Origin: Vreelandella glaciei
GTDB taxonomy: Bacteria > Pseudomonadota > Gammaproteobacteria > Pseudomonadales > Halomonadaceae
NCBI RefSeq assembly: GCF_013415125.1
Contig: NZ_JACCDE010000029.1
Span: forward strand, 1 to 64,000
DNA: 64,000 bases
Direction of reading: 5' to 3'
Shown here: positions 8,683 to 18,555 of the stretch, piece by piece
Numbering within the stretch: position 1 is the first letter of the stretch
Layout: the number at the start of each line of letters is the position of its first letter
Notes under the pieces: model-generated
Seen by the model: the letters and a program-made list of their open reading frames with translations, nothing else
Database searches by the model: none
Told to the model about the DNA's origin: nothing
Translations under genes and position numbers: made by a program

Positions 8683-10340
8683 TACCCACTCACCTTTGCC
8701 ACCGCATCGCGGCTCGCGGCTTCTCGCTGCTCACCGGTGAGCTCTACCAACTGCCCTTGGCGCATTTCCAGCAGGCGATCAGCTTGGTCGAAGTAGTGAT
8801 CATCGTGGCTGATTACCACCAGCGTCTTGCCCAACGCCCGTAACTGGGGCAGTAGCTCACGATAGAAGACTCGCCGAAACTGGGGATCCTGGTCGGCGGC
8901 CCACTCGTCAAGCAGCAACAGGTCGCGCTGCTCCGCAACGGCTAGCAGCATCGCCAGACGCTTGCGCTGGCCCTGGGAGAGGTTGACGTTGGTGATGCGA
9001 TCGCCGTCGAAGTCGAGCTTACTGCGCATGCCCAGCGCGGCAAGCCACTCCTCCACCAGCCCCGAGTCGGGTGACTCGCCCGCAGGGCCCATCAAACGGT
9101 CAAAGAGATGCAGATCGGTGTAAATGGCCGAGAAGTGCTGGCGATAGCGTGTCCAGTCTTCTTCCCGCAGCGGCCTGCCATCGACTCGCACGCAGCCGCT
9201 TTGGGGCTGGTAGAGCCCAGTCAGCAGCCTCGCCAAAGTCGATTTCCCGCTGCCGTTACCGCCGATCAGAAACACCACCTCGCCACGCTTCAAGGTCAGG
9301 TCGATAGGGCCGATGGCAAAACCCGCCCGAGACTCCTCATCCGGGTAGCTATAGCTAACCTGATCCAGGGTGAGCGCTTGCCAGTCATGGCGCAGCGCAG
9401 AATGGCCGAACCCCTCACGGTGCTCGGCCAGGTCTAAACTGCTGATTTTTTCAAACGCCACTCGGGCGTTAATCAAGGTCGGAAAGGCGCCAATGGCCTG
9501 CATCAACGGCGCACGCAGAAACAGCAGCGTGAGTGAAAAAGTAGTGGCTACCTGCACCGATGCCCAACCCAGGCCGTTGGCCAAAAAGAACGCCACACCG
9601 ATGGCCCCCAGCATCATAATGTTGAACCAGTTCACCGCGCTCAGATGATAGGTATCGCCAAGAATGAAATGGCGCCGGCAATCCTGTGCGTTAGGGGTGT
9701 AGACATCGCGATACAGCCACTCTGCCCGGTCACGGTTGAGCGCCAACTCTTTGCGTCCCTCGATTACTGATTGATAATCCGCGTAAAGACGATCCTGTAT
9801 TTCGCGCAGCTTGGCCATATGCCCATAGACCCGGGCCACCAAGCGTATGCCAATTAAAATAGTCACGATCACCCAAAGCGCGGTGACGCCCAGCATGGCA
9901 GGCGAAAGCCACGCCAGGTAAAGCGTGGCACCTATCGTCAGCACTCCGCCCTGCATCAGCTCCGGCAAGCGTATAAAAGCAACGGTCACTGAACTCACGT
10001 CGGTGGAGAGACTCGCCAGCAAACGCGCACTGCCAATCTGCTCGGCGCGTTCGATATTGGTATCCAGAATGCGTTTGATCAACTGCCCTCGCAGCCGGTA
10101 GACGAAATGGTGACCCAGGGTAGTTAGCGCCAATTGTGATGTCAGGGTAATGACCAGCAGCAGCGCAATCAGCCCCAGGAATTCGGGCAGGATGCGCCAG
10201 GGATCGGAAAAGGTGCCTAGCAGCCGTTGATTGATAAAGGCGATGACACCGATGCCGAGACCAGCGCTGACCAAACTGAGCACCACCACGGCCACAAACG
10301 GCCAGCGATAATCACGCCATACAATCCTTAACAGCTCCAT
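8682..10340 (-). CDS. pvdE: Siderophore/cyclic-peptide export ABC transporter (PvdE/SyrD-like)
   Basis: Half-size ABC exporter (six membrane helices, then ATPase), about 552 aa. The PvdE/YojI/SyrD group moves peptide siderophores or their precursors across the inner membrane. ATPase landmarks: Walker [16 protein letters not shown] near residue 360, signature [13 protein letters not shown], Walker [14 protein letters not shown], switch His in ISHDDHYF. The ATG at 10340 is preferred to the GTG at 10346 because GGGGAG stands 8 nt before it. Sigma, FecR and receptor genes follow in the same operon, so export and uptake signalling are co-expressed. Two further copies of the family lie at 14152-15798 and at the right edge. 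Confidence 0.9.
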   Translation of the reverse strand: MELLRIVWRDYRWPFVAVVVLSLVSAGLGIGVIAFINQRLLGTFSDPWRILPEFLGLIALLLVITLTSQLALTTLGHHFVYRLRGQLIKRILDTNIERAEQIGSARLLASLSTDVSSVTVAFIRLPELMQGGVLTIGATLYLAWLSPAMLGVTALWVIVTILIGIRLVARVYGHMAKLREIQDRLYADYQSVIEGRKELALNRDRAEWLYRDVYTPNAQDCRRHFILGDTYHLSAVNWFNIMMLGAIGVAFFLANGLGWASVQVATTFSLTLLFLRAPLMQAIGAFPTLINARVAFEKISSLDLAEHREGFGHSALRHDWQALTLDQVSYSYPDEESRAGFAIGPIDLTLKRGEVVFLIGGNGSGKSTLARLLTGLYQPQSGCVRVDGRPLREEDWTRYRQHFSAIYTDLHLFDRLMGPAGESPDSGLVEEWLAALGMRSKLDFDGDRITNVNLSQGQRKRLAMLLAVAEQRDLLLLDEWAADQDPQFRRVFYRELLPQLRALGKTLVVISHDDHYFDQADRLLEMRQGQLVELTGEQREAASRDAVAKVSG

Positions 10341-10372
10341 GACCACAACTCCCCGGCATCTTGTTTTCGGTG

Positions 10373-10401
10373 CATGCTAAAAGCGCGTGCTAAAAGCACG
10401 G
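10373..10401. repeat. Short tandem direct repeat between fhuB and the exporter
   Basis: TGCTAAAAGCGCG is followed directly by TGCTAAAAGCACG (one mismatch), in the 65-bp gap between the permease stop and the exporter start. No function recognised. Confidence 0.5.
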
Positions 10402-10405
10402 GTAA

Positions 10406-12406
10406 CTACAACCGCCTTAGCCCCCACATAAAGTAGGCACCGCCAATCAGCGAGGCGACCAAGCCTGCAGGTATCTCGTAAGGGAAAATAATCTGACGCC
10501 CCACCCAGTCCGCCAGCACCATCAATAGCATGCCGATCAACGCAGCACCCAGCAGGTGCTGCCCTGCACGGGAGAAGCCGACCAAGCGCGCCATATGCGG
10601 CGCCAGCAGGCCAATAAACGAAAGCGGCCCCACCACCAGGGTGGCGCAAGCGGTGAGCAGCGCCACCAGTAGCAGCAACGCCAAACGGGCACGGTTTAGA
10701 GTGACCCCAAGGGCCTTGGCCGTGGGCGCGCCCAGGGGCAGGATATCCAGCCAGCGAGTGAAGGGCAGTGTGACCAGCGCCAATACAGCGGCAAGCCCCC
10801 CTACCACCACCGCATTGGTGATATCCACGTAGTAGGTGGAGCCCGCCAGCCAGGCAATCACCTGCTGGCCACGAGGATCGCCACCTGCCAGCATTACGCT
10901 GCGAACCGCATCAAATAACGCACTGACCGCCACCCCGGTGAGCAGCAAACGCTCGGGGAGATAACCGCTCTTGCGGTTGATACCCACCAACACCAACAGC
11001 GTCGCGAAAGCCCCCAGGGTGCCCACGCCAATCAGCATCATATTGGTGGGCGCAGGCAGCAGGAAAATTCCTAGAATCAGCGCAATGGCACAGCCACCGC
11101 TGATACCCAGTACCTCGGGGCTGGCCATGGGGTTGGCAGAAAGGCGCTGAAGAATCGTCCCGGCAATCGCCAGCATCAACCCGCTGGCGGCTGCTGCCAT
11201 CACCCGGGGCATGCGCCACTGCATGACATTCCAGTTATTGGGCGCCAGCCAATACCAGCCGTCTACACCCTGGCCAAACAGCAAACCGAGAACCGTTGCC
11301 CCCAGTAACGCGAGGATTAAACCAGTGGCTAAACGTGACGGCGCAGGGTGGCGATGAGCGAAAACACCGGCCCCTTTTGGCGGCTGGTCGCCCTGCAGTT
11401 TCAGGCGCGGAATCAGCCACATTAACAGCGGTGCCCCCAGGGCACCGGTAATCGCCCCGGTAGGAATAAAGGCCGCCACCATGCCACCAAACTGCTGCAG
11501 GAGCAGATCGGTGGTAGCCAGCAGCACGGCCCCCAATAGCGTCGACCAGAGTAGCCGTGGCCCTAAGCGGCGCGCACCAGCCATACGTACAATATTGGGC
11601 GCTGCTAACCCGATGAAACCAATAATACCCACCACGCTAACAATGGTTCCGGTAATAAACACCGCCAGCCCCATCCCCGCAAAGCGCAGATAGGTCAGCG
11701 AAACCCCCAGGCTCTTGGCGCTGGCATCGTCAAGCTCCAGCACTGCCAAAGGGCGCAGCAAAAACCACGCGGCTATGCAGCTAATCGCCAGCCGAGGCCA
11801 GAGGATGGCAACACCATCCCAGCCGTTTTGCGCCAGCGAACCCGCGCCCCAGATCAGCAGCCCCGAGAGCGCCTCGTGGTTAAACAGCAGCAGCGCCGTA
11901 GACAGCGCCCCCAGGTAAAGATTGACCACCAGGCCCGCCAGCACCACCACGATTGGCGCCAGCCCGCGCCGCCAGGAGAGCAGGAAAACTAACCCCACCG
12001 CCAGCGCGCCACCCAATAAGGCGACCCATTCGCGCCCGGCGACAAGCAGCCCCGGCGCTAGCAAGGTGGCGGTCATCAGCGCCAGATTAGCGCCCGATGC
12101 CACCCCCAAGGTGGTGGGCGAGGCCAGCGGGTTGCGCAGCACCTGCTGCATGAGTACGCCCGCCAGCCCCAAGCCGCCCCCGGCGAGCAGGGCGATCGAG
12201 AGTCGCGGCCACCAAGCATAGTAAAGCAGCAACTCATCAACGTTTTCAAAGGAGGGAGCCACTAACGCCTGCAGGCCTAGCGCAAAACCGCCTTGGCCCT
12301 CTAGGCCCACCCAAAACAGCACCACCATCGGCAGGCTAAGCAATAGGCAGGCTTTAGCGGGCGACATCCCCCCCGCTCTTTGGGCAAATTGCGCGGCGCC
12401 TAACAT
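10406..12406 (-). CDS. fhuB: Ferric-hydroxamate ABC permease, fused two-half type (FhuB-like)
   Basis: About 666 aa, made of two homologous FecCD-type permease halves fused head to tail, as in FhuB (about 660 aa); around 20 membrane helices are expected. Each half contains the family motifs: [19 protein letters not shown] and [15 protein letters not shown] in the second half, [20 protein letters not shown] and [15 protein letters not shown] in the first. The ATG at 12406 with GAAAGGG upstream is chosen over a TTG at 12445. No ATPase or binding protein is adjacent; the fhuC- and fhuD-like genes are at 58736-60357, which would complete the importer. It heads the minus-strand operon and is divergent from the reductase gene at 12594, sharing its Fur-box region. 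Confidence 0.92.
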   Translation of the reverse strand: MLGAAQFAQRAGGMSPAKACLLLSLPMVVLFWVGLEGQGGFALGLQALVAPSFENVDELLLYYAWWPRLSIALLAGGGLGLAGVLMQQVLRNPLASPTTLGVASGANLALMTATLLAPGLLVAGREWVALLGGALAVGLVFLLSWRRGLAPIVVVLAGLVVNLYLGALSTALLLFNHEALSGLLIWGAGSLAQNGWDGVAILWPRLAISCIAAWFLLRPLAVLELDDASAKSLGVSLTYLRFAGMGLAVFITGTIVSVVGIIGFIGLAAPNIVRMAGARRLGPRLLWSTLLGAVLLATTDLLLQQFGGMVAAFIPTGAITGALGAPLLMWLIPRLKLQGDQPPKGAGVFAHRHPAPSRLATGLILALLGATVLGLLFGQGVDGWYWLAPNNWNVMQWRMPRVMAAAASGLMLAIAGTILQRLSANPMASPEVLGISGGCAIALILGIFLLPAPTNMMLIGVGTLGAFATLLVLVGINRKSGYLPERLLLTGVAVSALFDAVRSVMLAGGDPRGQQVIAWLAGSTYYVDITNAVVVGGLAAVLALVTLPFTRWLDILPLGAPTAKALGVTLNRARLALLLLVALLTACATLVVGPLSFIGLLAPHMARLVGFSRAGQHLLGAALIGMLLMVLADWVGRQIIFPYEIPAGLVASLIGGAYFMWGLRRL

Positions 12407-12530
12407 AGCGAGCACCCTTTCGTGGTAACCGGACAGTTCGCCCAAAGAGACGTGATAGGCAGCAGCGTCATTTTCTTAGCCTTACTATTTATGCAAACGA
12501 GTTTATGGAAATTAGCGATTGAATAACTAA

Positions 12531-12560
12531 CAATGATTCTAAATGATAACGATTAGCACT
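12531..12560. promoter_or_regulatory. Fur-box region of the divergent fhuB / reductase promoters
   Basis: CAATGATTCT and AAATGATAACGATTAGCAC carry two to three GAT(A/T)A(A/T)-like hexamers in the 187-bp divergent gap. The 25 bp at 12541-12565 match 58674-58698 (before fhuC) at 22 of 25 positions, which supports a shared iron-regulated operator. Confidence 0.65.
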
Positions 12561-12593
12561 ACAATTGACTCCTTATATAAAGGAGACATCATT

Positions 12594-13550
12594 ATGGCAG
12601 CCAAACCGAGCTACCGGCTTTTCGATATCACCCTCGCCCGGCGCACCCAAGTCAGCGCCTCATTAGTCAGGTTCACCTTTACTGGCCCAGATGTTGGTCA
12701 AATGGACACCTACGCCCCGGATCAGCGCGTCAAGCTGTTCTTCCCCGAAGGCGGTGGCAGTCTCGACCCGCTGTTTGAGATTGCCAAGCTGGAAGAGCAC
12801 GACTGGTACGGCGCCTACCGCGCACTGCCGGATGCCCAAAGGCCCTCAGCGCGCACCTACACTATTCGCGCCCTCCGCCCGGAGCAGGCCGAGGTGGACG
12901 TTGAATTTGTACTCCACGGCGATAATGGCCCCGCATCGCGCTGGGCGATGCACGCCCGCCCCGGTGACCGCCTAGCCATGACGGCCCCCGACGCCAATGC
13001 GGAAGGCCCAAAGCTGGGCTACGAGTGGAAGCCGCCCCAAGGCGTGCGCCGTATTCTGATCATCGCCGATGAAACCGCCCTCCCCGCCGCCGCAGGTATT
13101 CTGGAAATCCTTGATGACTTGCCGCTCAAACCCAAGGTCGAAGCGCTATTCGAAGTGCCTCGCGGCGACGACGTTCAGCCGCTGCCCCAGGCCACCAAGC
13201 TGCGCTGGCTGGCACGTGACGCTGAGCCCGGCTGCCAACACGGTGAGCTGCTGATGAGGGCGCTGCGTGATATCGATTTGCATAGGGAAATTCAAGCGCT
13301 AGGCGGCACGCCTGCTAATACCACTACCAGCACCACTACCAGCGCCACGACCAACGACGAAAGCGATGATGAGGATGGCCCACTCTGGGAACCCGCCGCC
13401 CTGGACGACAACGCGCCTTTCTACGCCTGGATCGCCGCTGAAACCAAGGTCGCCATGAAGCTGCGCCGCTATCTGGTCAACGAGTGTGGGCTCCCCAAGC
13501 AGTACGTTACCAGCATGGGCTACTGGCGCCTGGGCAAGGCCAATGGTTAA
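12594..13550 (+). CDS. Siderophore-interacting protein (NAD(P)H/FAD ferric-siderophore reductase)
   Basis: 318 aa of the ViuB/YqjH-type SIP family, which reduces ferric siderophore in the cytoplasm to release Fe2+. FAD site: RTYTIRALR near residue 84 and GPASRWAMHARPGD near 113. NAD(P)H domain: ILIIADETALPAAAGIL near 148. C-terminal family motif YVTSMGYWRLGKA. The ATG at 12594 is chosen because AAAGGAG sits 8 nt before it; the longer frame from 12543 would run through the operator. Between residues about 240 and 265 a Thr/Ser/Asp-rich low-complexity linker is encoded by a 12-bp tandem repeat. It overlaps the cytochrome b561 start, so the two are translationally coupled. Confidence 0.9.
   Translation: MAAKPSYRLFDITLARRTQVSASLVRFTFTGPDVGQMDTYAPDQRVKLFFPEGGGSLDPLFEIAKLEEHDWYGAYRALPDAQRPSARTYTIRALRPEQAEVDVEFVLHGDNGPASRWAMHARPGDRLAMTAPDANAEGPKLGYEWKPPQGVRRILIIADETALPAAAGILEILDDLPLKPKVEALFEVPRGDDVQPLPQATKLRWLARDAEPGCQHGELLMRALRDIDLHREIQALGGTPANTTTSTTTSATTNDESDDEDGPLWEPAALDDNAPFYAWIAAETKVAMKLRRYLVNECGLPKQYVTSMGYWRLGKANG
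13320..13355 (+). repeat. 12-bp in-frame tandem repeat in the reductase gene
   Basis: ACCACTACCAGC occurs twice exactly, then a diverged third unit (GCCACGACCAAC). It encodes a TTTS-type linker, so copy-number change would keep the frame. Confidence 0.8.
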
Positions 13551-14166
13551 AGGAACGGCAAACAACACGGCGTTAAACAGTGATCTCACAAGCAAGCCAG
13601 CTCAAACGCCTATTGGCTGGCGAGACAGCCCCAACGGCTATGGCCGGGTCAGCCGTACACTTCACTGGTTGACCGCCGCGCTGGTCACGCTGCAATTTAC
13701 CGTGTTGCTGGCCTGGAGAGGAATGGGCGAAAACGCTATCACGCTGTTCTTGGCGAGCATCGGGCCTCACGGCTCATTGGGTTTTATGATTCTGATAGTG
13801 ACCCTGGCGCGCCTTGGCTGGGCATGGAACAACCGCAAGCAACGCCCGCCCCTATCACCTGGTCTAGGCGGGCGCATGGCGCGCTTTGTCCATATCACGT
13901 TTTATGGGCTGCTGCTGTGGCTGCCCGCTTTCGCTATTTTGCGCCAGATCGGCCGCGGTGGAGCGCTACGCTTTTATGGCATTGAGCTGCTACCCGAAGC
14001 GGAACGCGACATCACCTGGATGGTCGCCCCCGCCGAGCTCCTTCACGGCCCGCTTTCGTGGCTGTTATGTGGATTAGTCATCGGCCACATCATGATGGCG
14101 CTGATTCACCGCTTCTGGCTCAAAGACCGGGTACTGGCGCGTATGGTGGGGTCAAGTGGCCGATGA
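13543..14166 (+). CDS. Cytochrome b561 family membrane protein
   Basis: 207 aa with four predicted membrane helices. Candidate haem-ligand histidines are spread as in bacterial b561: SRTLHWLTA (helix 1), SIGPHGSLG (helix 2), ELLHGPLSW (helix 3) and LVIGHIMMALIH (helix 4). Cytochrome b561 moves electrons between quinol and an acceptor. Next to a siderophore reductase it may supply electrons for iron reduction, but that is inference from context. The ATG at 13543 overlaps the reductase stop (ATGGTTAA), which decides the start over the longer frame from 13486. Its 3' end overlaps the convergent exporter gene by 15 bp. Confidence 0.85.
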   Translation: MVKGTANNTALNSDLTSKPAQTPIGWRDSPNGYGRVSRTLHWLTAALVTLQFTVLLAWRGMGENAITLFLASIGPHGSLGFMILIVTLARLGWAWNNRKQRPPLSPGLGGRMARFVHITFYGLLLWLPAFAILRQIGRGGALRFYGIELLPEAERDITWMVAPAELLHGPLSWLLCGLVIGHIMMALIHRFWLKDRVLARMVGSSGR

Positions 14167-15798
14167 GGGTTCCGCTAGCGGCTCTTCGGCAGTCTCAGAC
14201 TCAGCAGTCAACAGCTTGCCACTCTCTAGCCGCACCAATCGATCTGCGAGGTGGAAATAGCGGTCATCGTGGGTGATCACCAGCACCGCTTTGCCCATGC
14301 GTTTTAGCTCGGGCAACACCTCGCAGTAAAACACCTCTTTGAATAACGGATCCTGATCCGCCGCCCACTCGTCAAACACCAAGAAGGGCCGATCCTCAAG
14401 GTAGGCAACCACCAGCGCCAGACGCTTACGCTGGCCCTGGGAGAGTGCTTGGGTGGTGAACGCACCGTTTTCAACCCGCACCTTGTGCTGCAGGTGCAAC
14501 TTGGCCAGCAGGCGATTACCCTCCTCGTCCAGGCCATCACGCGGTGCCTCTAACAGACGTTCAAAGAGATGGAAGTCTGAGAACACCACCGAGAAAAGCT
14601 GCCGGTAGGCATCCCAGCCATCCGCTTCGACCCGCTCGCCATTGAGCAATACCTCGCCACCTTCAGGCGGATAAAGCCCCACCACTACTTTGGCCAGCGT
14701 GGTCTTACCGCTACCGTTGCCCCCCACCAGAAAAACCACTTCCCCCGGCGTAAAACTCAGATTAATCGGCCCCAACTCAAAGAAGTCATCGCTCTGCTCG
14801 TGGTAGTACTGATGGGTGACGTCGCGCAACTCGAGACGCTGCAAAGCAGGCACCTGAGGTGACACCTGCCTCTCCTGCCCCTGGGGCATCTCGCGTGTGA
14901 TGTCATCAATTCGACTAGCAGCTACCCGCGCCATATTGATCCGCGGGATATTGATCAGCAAGCCTTCAAGGGGGGTCACCATAAACACAAACACCAGGGC
15001 AAATCCGGTCATTACCTGGGTTTGGTTAGGCCCATCGCCCGCCAACACAAACAACACCAGACCGATAAAGGCGTACATCAGGAACTGCCCCCAACTGGTC
15101 GAGATCACGAACAGCGACATGCCATAAGTACGCAGCCGCCGCACGCCTTCAACCGACTCCCCCAGTATCTGATCCATAAAGACACGGCTCTTGCGTTGGT
15201 GTAGCCGCAGCTCTTTTGCACCATCGGTCAGCGCGCGGAAATGTCCAAACAGACGATCCTGCTCGGATGATGCGGACTGTAGGTAATGAATAGCGCGTAA
15301 GTGCACCAAATGGTAGCCGACAGCGCCCAGTCCAATCACCCCCAGTGCAAATAAAAACACCTGCCATGAAAGCATTGCCAGATAGCCCAAGCATCCCACC
15401 ACGATGACCGTATTGGTCAAAATCACCGGCAAGCTAACGAACAGTACCGCCACGTTGTTGCTGTGCTCGGTGAGTGCCGACTGGATCCGTGCACTGCCCA
15501 CACGCTCGAACTGAGCAAAGGGGGTCTGGGCCACACACTGGGCGACAAAACTGCGCAACTCGGCCAACGCACGCTGCCCCAGCCGCTCAAACAGCGCCGT
15601 CGACACCATCCGACAGACCATTAGGGCCACGGCGATACCCGCGAAGGCCCAGGCCGCACTGGCGCGGCTGGCGGAGTCGCTGGTTAACGCCGCATTAATT
15701 TGGGCAATCAGCAGCACGCTGAAAAGCCCCGAGAGAATGCTGGCCAGCGCAGCAGCGGTCATCAACCCGCGAGTTCGACGAATCAGATAGGGAAGCAC
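14152..15798 (-). CDS. Siderophore/cyclic-peptide export ABC transporter (PvdE/SyrD-like), second copy
   Basis: Half-size exporter of about 548 aa: membrane domain, then ATPase with Walker A VGGNGSGKTTLAKVV (near residue 360), signature [13 protein letters not shown], Walker [14 protein letters not shown] and switch His ITHDDRYFHL. Same family as the 8682-10340 gene but clearly diverged from it. A GTG at 15798 (GAGG five bases ahead) fits better than the GTG at 15804. It is divergent from the acetyltransferase/PvdA-like pair, so it is placed to export the finished siderophore or a precursor. It may work as a homodimer or pair with the first exporter; the sequence does not decide. Confidence 0.9.
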   Translation of the reverse strand: MLPYLIRRTRGLMTAAALASILSGLFSVLLIAQINAALTSDSASRASAAWAFAGIAVALMVCRMVSTALFERLGQRALAELRSFVAQCVAQTPFAQFERVGSARIQSALTEHSNNVAVLFVSLPVILTNTVIVVGCLGYLAMLSWQVFLFALGVIGLGAVGYHLVHLRAIHYLQSASSEQDRLFGHFRALTDGAKELRLHQRKSRVFMDQILGESVEGVRRLRTYGMSLFVISTSWGQFLMYAFIGLVLFVLAGDGPNQTQVMTGFALVFVFMVTPLEGLLINIPRINMARVAASRIDDITREMPQGQERQVSPQVPALQRLELRDVTHQYYHEQSDDFFELGPINLSFTPGEVVFLVGGNGSGKTTLAKVVVGLYPPEGGEVLLNGERVEADGWDAYRQLFSVVFSDFHLFERLLEAPRDGLDEEGNRLLAKLHLQHKVRVENGAFTTQALSQGQRKRLALVVAYLEDRPFLVFDEWAADQDPLFKEVFYCEVLPELKRMGKAVLVITHDDRYFHLADRLVRLESGKLLTAESETAEEPLAEPSSAT

Positions 15799-15902
15799 AT
15801 TCACCTCATTGGAAAGCCATTAGAAAAAGCGACTGGAAATCGGCACCTACCTCTAATGACGAACCGCTGGCGTAAAAAGTTAACCAATTTTATGTAAACA
15901 AG

Positions 15903-15917
15903 CCTCATTCTCATTCG
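15903..15917. promoter_or_regulatory. Possible Fur box between exporter and acetyltransferase
   Basis: CCTCATTCTCATTCG (complement GAATGAGAATGAGG) shows two hexamer-like Fur repeats in the 209-bp divergent gap. It is weaker than the other sites in the window. Confidence 0.4.
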
Positions 15918-15942
15918 TCCTTAAATAAGGAAGTCAGTAACG

Positions 15943-15956
15943 CCGCCCTCCGGCGG
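15943..15956 (+). other. GC-rich hairpin in the leader of the acetyltransferase gene
   Basis: CCGCC and GGCGG arms with a 4-base loop lie 50 bp before the GTG start, followed by GGTGATTTTA. It could be an attenuator or an mRNA-stabilising 5' hairpin; there is no clean U-run. Confidence 0.35.
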
Positions 15957-16007
15957 GGTGATTTTAATTCGTTTCTTTGATTCGTTCTTATTGATAGGAG
16001 CTTAGCG

Positions 16008-17120
16008 GTGTCCAGTTCTGTCCAGGCACAACCCCAGGTACACGTACCCTCTGAAAGCCACGCGGTGGCCTCGCTGCTCTCACACCCAGAGGGGTGCACC
16101 TATCAAGTTTCCTATGAGGTAACCACGCAGACACTTTATGTGGAAGGACATCAAGAGCGTCTTGAGTGGTTGCTAGTAGACGATAACAGCAACTTGATGC
16201 TGCAGTGGTCACAGCGTTCAGCACCACCTTTCCCGGCATTGCTTGCCGCTATCGAAGGAGCTTTTGCCTTTTACCCGGCCAGTGTTGCCCTACGCCTTCA
16301 GCTACCTAGTGCTTTGCACACCAACCTGTGTGCAGCTGGCATCGCGGTTCAAGAAAGCCATGGAGAGCTCTGGGTATATGCGGAGCTATTTTGGCAGTTA
16401 CCCACGCTCTGGCTGACCTCAACGCGCATGCGCCCCTATCCGCAGCAGCCCATCCTGGAGAACGGAAAACGGCACCCGCGCCGCCCGCCGCGCCCCAGCG
16501 GCACGGTATATCAGCGCCATATTGCCTGGCTGGATGCCACCCTGAGCTTTCGAGTGCTTGACCTGGAACTTGATCTGGAGCGCTTCAACCGCTGGATGAA
16601 CGACCCGGTCGTCGCCCATTTCTGGGAAGAGCAGGGTGATTTGGAACAGCATCGCGAGCGGCTAGAAAGCACGCTCCAGAACCCCAGCGTTGTACCGCTG
16701 ATCGGCTGTATCGACGGCGAACCCTTCGGCTATTTCGAGACCTACTGGGCCAAGGAGGATCGCATCGGCGCTTATTACGACGCCGATGACTTTGACCGCG
16801 GCTGGCACGTGCTGATCGGTGAAGCCGCTTTTCGCGGGCGGCCTTATGTCGCCGCCTGGCTGCCCTCTATCTCGCACTACCTCTTTTTGGACGACTGCCG
16901 CACCCAACGCCTGGTGATCGAGCCCCGCGTGGATAACGCCAAGATGCTGCGCAACCTCGCCCAGTGCGGTTATGCCCACGTTAAGGCGTTCGATTTCCCC
17001 CATAAGCGGGCCATGCTCGGTATGCAGCTTCGCGAACACTTTTTTAACGAGCGCAGCTGGATCCCGCTGCCTCCGCACCCTGGCTCAGCCCCACGACCCG
17101 ATCCACGCTTCACCCCATAA
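16008..17120 (+). CDS. GNAT-family N-hydroxyornithine (lysine) acetyltransferase, siderophore biosynthesis
   Basis: 370 aa; the C-terminal half (about 175-355) is the IucB/RhbD-type acyltransferase that acetylates the hydroxylated side-chain amine to make a hydroxamate. Visible: FNRWMNDPVVAHFWEEQG at the domain start, FGYFETYWAKEDRIGAYYDA, and the acetyl-CoA-side RLVIEPRVDNAKMLRNLAQCG and VKAFDFPHKRAMLG near the end. The N-terminal half is less conserved. GTG start at 16008 with GATAGGAG in front; no in-frame ATG is suitable. The PvdA-like hydroxylase follows 23 bp downstream, so the pair would turn ornithine into N5-acetyl-N5-hydroxyornithine for the NRPSs. Substrate (ornithine rather than lysine) is inferred from the PvdA-like partner. 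Confidence 0.85.
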   Translation: MSSSVQAQPQVHVPSESHAVASLLSHPEGCTYQVSYEVTTQTLYVEGHQERLEWLLVDDNSNLMLQWSQRSAPPFPALLAAIEGAFAFYPASVALRLQLPSALHTNLCAAGIAVQESHGELWVYAELFWQLPTLWLTSTRMRPYPQQPILENGKRHPRRPPRPSGTVYQRHIAWLDATLSFRVLDLELDLERFNRWMNDPVVAHFWEEQGDLEQHRERLESTLQNPSVVPLIGCIDGEPFGYFETYWAKEDRIGAYYDADDFDRGWHVLIGEAAFRGRPYVAAWLPSISHYLFLDDCRTQRLVIEPRVDNAKMLRNLAQCGYAHVKAFDFPHKRAMLGMQLREHFFNERSWIPLPPHPGSAPRPDPRFTP

Positions 17121-17143
17121 ATACGTCAGCCACGAGGACTCTT

Positions 17144-18436
17144 ATGCATATTCACGATTTGATCGGCATCGGCTTCGGCCCCTCCAACATTGCCCTGGCC
17201 ATTGCGCTTGATGAGCAACGTCAGGCAGGGCAAGCGAAGGATGCCTTGTTTATTGAGCGCCAGCCCTGCTTTGCTTGGCACCCGCATATGCTGCTGGAAA
17301 ATGCCCATATGCAGATCTCTTTCCTCAAAGACCTGGTCACGCCGCGCAACCCAGGCAGCCGTTTCAGCTTTCTCAATTACCTCCACAGCAAAGGCCGCCT
17401 ACAAGACTTTATCAATCTACAAACCTTCTTCCCCAGCCGCCACGAATTCAATGACTACCTAAGCTGGACTGCCAGCCACTTTGAACACCAGTGCACCTAT
17501 GGAGAGGATGTGTTTGAAGTGCTGCCCGAAACGGATAACGACGAGGTCGCCTACCTCCGCGTGCGTTCACGGGATGAGAGTGGCGCGGTACAGGAAAGGC
17601 TCACCCGTTCATTGGTGATCAGCGTGGGCGGCGCGCCCAATGTGCCTGAATGCTTCGCCGGGCTAAAAGACGACCCAAGGGTCTTCCACTCCAGCCACTA
17701 CCTCCGGGAGTTGGCAAAGCAAGACGCCCCCAAACGCATCGCCGTGATCGGTGCGGGCCAGAGCGCTGCTGAGATATTCCTGGATCTGCACGGCCGTGAA
17801 GGCCTTCAGGTGGATCTTATTAGCCGGGCATGGGCCTTTAAACCCTCCGACGATAGCCCTTTCGTCAACGAGATTTTCAATCCCGAATACACCGACTACG
17901 TGTTCAACAACCCCACCGGCCAGCGGGAAGCACTGCTGCAGGAGTATAAAAGCACCAACTACTCAGCCCCTGACTTAGCGCTGATTCAGGAGATTTACGA
18001 TGTGTTCTATCAGCAAAAAGTAACCGGCCAGGCCCGCCACCGCTTCCGCCGCCGACATGAGGTTATTGGCAGCGAAGCAACTACTGAAGGCGTTGAGCTA
18101 CTTGTACGCGATTTGGAGAGCGGCCATACAGAGTCCACCCGCTACGACGCCGTGGTGTTAGCCACCGGCTATGTACGCGACACTCATAAACAGCTGTTAG
18201 CCCCCGTCGCGGACTACCTGCCTGAGTTTGCCGTCAACCGCCACTATCAGCTTTACACCAAGCCTGAGTTCAAACCGGCTATTTTCCTGCAAGGCAGCTG
18301 CGAGCCCACCCATGGTTTAAGCGATACCCTGCTGTCGATTTTGGCGGCACGGACAAGTGAGATTTGTGCTGCTCTAGAGCAGACAACTGCCTCTTATGCC
18401 CCCTCTCCCTGTAAACAAGAAGTCACCGCTCCATAG
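17144..18436 (+). CDS. pvdA: L-ornithine N5-monooxygenase (PvdA-like)
   Basis: 430 aa; FAD- and NADPH-dependent hydroxylation of the ornithine side chain, first step to the hydroxamate. FAD motif HDLIGIGFGPSNIALAIAL at residues 4-22. Substrate/FAD contacts QISFLKDLVTPRNP near 57-70. NADPH motif IAVIGAGQSAAEIFLDL near 202. KPSDDSPFVNEIFNP, TNYS near 273-276, LATGYVRDTHKQLL and the C-terminal FAD segment THGLSDTLLSILAARTSEI. It is strongly reminiscent of Pseudomonas PvdA throughout, more than of the lysine enzyme IucD. It is followed by a Fur-box promoter and the non-signalling receptor. A decayed copy of its last 32 codons lies at 50403-50499. Confidence 0.93.
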   Translation: MHIHDLIGIGFGPSNIALAIALDEQRQAGQAKDALFIERQPCFAWHPHMLLENAHMQISFLKDLVTPRNPGSRFSFLNYLHSKGRLQDFINLQTFFPSRHEFNDYLSWTASHFEHQCTYGEDVFEVLPETDNDEVAYLRVRSRDESGAVQERLTRSLVISVGGAPNVPECFAGLKDDPRVFHSSHYLRELAKQDAPKRIAVIGAGQSAAEIFLDLHGREGLQVDLISRAWAFKPSDDSPFVNEIFNPEYTDYVFNNPTGQREALLQEYKSTNYSAPDLALIQEIYDVFYQQKVTGQARHRFRRRHEVIGSEATTEGVELLVRDLESGHTESTRYDAVVLATGYVRDTHKQLLAPVADYLPEFAVNRHYQLYTKPEFKPAIFLQGSCEPTHGLSDTLLSILAARTSEICAALEQTTASYAPSPCKQEVTAP

Positions 18437-18496
18437 CGTTCGGCCACCCCGAGGCTCACACGATGTTGACTTCGGGGTTTATATACTCATAATGCA

Positions 18497-18516
18497 AACA
18501 ATAACAATTAGCATTT
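18497..18516 (+). promoter_or_regulatory. Fur box before the non-signalling receptor
   Basis: AACAATAACAATTAGCATTT, about 40 bp before the receptor start; the same arrangement (AACAGTAACAATTATCATTT) recurs before the binding-protein gene at 50702. AAGGAG before the start is the ribosome site. Confidence 0.65.
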
Positions 18517-18555
18517 ACATAAAATTAAAACGAACCCTATTCAAGGAGAACATTC

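Noticed and set aside
12543..12593. Upstream start of the siderophore-interacting protein
   Set aside because: The extra 17 codons run through the Fur-like operator, while the ATG at 12594 has a good AAAGGAG.
15930..15960. Possible PvdS-type box (TAAAT) before the acetyltransferase gene
   Set aside because: After TAAAT the CG follows at the wrong distance and no CGT stands at 16-17 bases, so I do not call it.
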